From NCBI GenBank assembly GCA_003219225.1, contig QHPZ01000188.1, positions 1 to 5,640 of the forward strand: a stretch of 5,640 nt of DNA, written 5' to 3'. This document shows, in pieces, positions 5,219 to 5,640 of this stretch. The translations under genes were made by a program, and so were the position numbers. Position 1 is the first letter of the stretch. Each line of letters starts with the position of its first letter. This stretch comes from Verrucomicrobiota bacterium (lineage in GTDB: Bacteria > Verrucomicrobiota > Verrucomicrobiia > Chthoniobacterales > UBA10450). The notes below the pieces were generated by a model. That model saw only the letters and a program-made list of their open reading frames with translations. It was not told where the DNA came from and ran no database searches.

Positions 5219-5640
5219 TTACGGCACGATAAAGATCTTCTTTGAATCCGGGTCTTTAACTTTGCTGCCCGGCGCGTAACCGCTCACGTCGATATAACCG
5301 CCACCGAACGGATTGTAAACCAGACCGGGCCGCCCGGGCGCTGGCTTCGCCGTTGGGAACTGTGTTGAAGCGCTCGCTGCGCCGGCCGAGGCCGAACCAC
5401 GGGTTTTCGACGTGGTGCTGGTCTTCGGTTTCGACGTGCTGGAAGCGACGGAGCGCCGTGGCGGTGGCGGCGCCGTATCTGGAACTGGCTGGCCCGGTGT
5501 CGAGATGTCGGAAGTCACCTGGGCGGTGGCGGGTGGCGGCGGTGGCGATTCCTCCTCGCCAAAGATCTGCCGATGAACAAAGCGCACCGGCGCAGTGACA
5601 ACGTGAAAAGAAGCGGAAGCGACGTCGCGTGTTGTGTCGC
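5219..5640 (-). CDS. Pro/Ser/Thr-rich protein with conserved C-terminal motif, partial (start beyond right edge)
   Basis: The frame is open from the stop at 5219 to the window edge, giving 139 visible residues. A GTG at 5585-5587 could be taken as the start, but it has no ribosome binding site. The codons above it read like protein (RDVASASFHVVTAPVRFVHR), so I treat the gene as running off the edge. In order, the visible part has a hydrophobic/basic stretch ending FVHRQIFG, a proline-rich segment (EEESPPPPP and APPPPRR), and a low-complexity Ser/Thr/Ala/Lys linker. The C-terminal block of about 40 residues has RPGLVYNPFGGG, GYIDVSGYAPGSKVKDPD and the end IFIVP. The C-terminal block resembles one I recall at the end of small verrucomicrobial secreted or lipoprotein-like proteins (GxVDVxGxxPGxxVxxPxxxKxFxVP). 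The low-complexity linker suggests an extracytoplasmic protein with a spacer. A signal peptide or lipobox, if present, would lie outside the window. The function is unknown. Confidence 0.75.
   Translation of the reverse strand, partial: DTTRDVASASFHVVTAPVRFVHRQIFGEEESPPPPPATAQVTSDISTPGQPVPDTAPPPPRRSVASSTSKPKTSTTSKTRGSASAGAASASTQFPTAKPAPGRPGLVYNPFGGGYIDVSGYAPGSKVKDPDSKKIFIVP

Overview
The window is ordinary chromosomal DNA of fairly high GC. I see no phage, insertion-sequence, CRISPR, rRNA or tRNA signal. The most likely source is a soil or freshwater Verrucomicrobiota-type bacterium. That inference rests on two things. One is the C-terminal motif of the protein at the right edge (GYIDVSGYAPGSKVKDPD followed by an IFIVP end), which I associate with secreted proteins of that phylum. 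The other is a dispersed-repeat sequence whose translation contains VIPSEVEES, common in environmental genomes. The phylum call is a recollection and has not been tested by alignment.

Left part, plus strand (1-1644): a short leader packed with GTTAC/GTAAC pentamers precedes an RluB-type rRNA pseudouridine synthase. The synthase overlaps a short-chain dehydrogenase by 4 bases (ATGA), so the two are co-transcribed and probably translationally coupled. The last ~18 residues of the synthase come from a dispersed repeat element and the sequence after it.

Middle part, minus strand (4911 down to 1729): a three-gene run reads leftwards. It consists of a full-length DsbD/ScsB-type transmembrane thiol reductase, a secreted thioredoxin-fold (peroxiredoxin-like) protein starting 3 bases after the DsbD stop, and, ~50 bases further on, a small protein with a CxxC...CxxC zinc ribbon and two membrane helices. 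The first two form a plausible redox relay. DsbD would carry cytoplasmic electrons across the inner membrane, and the redoxin could be one of its periplasmic clients.

Right part (4912-5640): a short divergent intergenic region leads to a possible 68-residue single-pass membrane protein on the plus strand. A GC-rich hairpin separates it from a convergent minus-strand gene for a Pro/Ser/Thr-rich protein, whose start lies beyond the right edge. The DsbD reading frame stays open for 83 further codons into this region, but a strong ribosome binding site and the signal peptide place the real start at 4911.

No clearly new defence or mobile system is visible. The items most worth checking are the pentamer cluster before rluB, the repeat-derived tail of RluB, the DsbD-redoxin pairing and the uncharacterised proline-rich protein.
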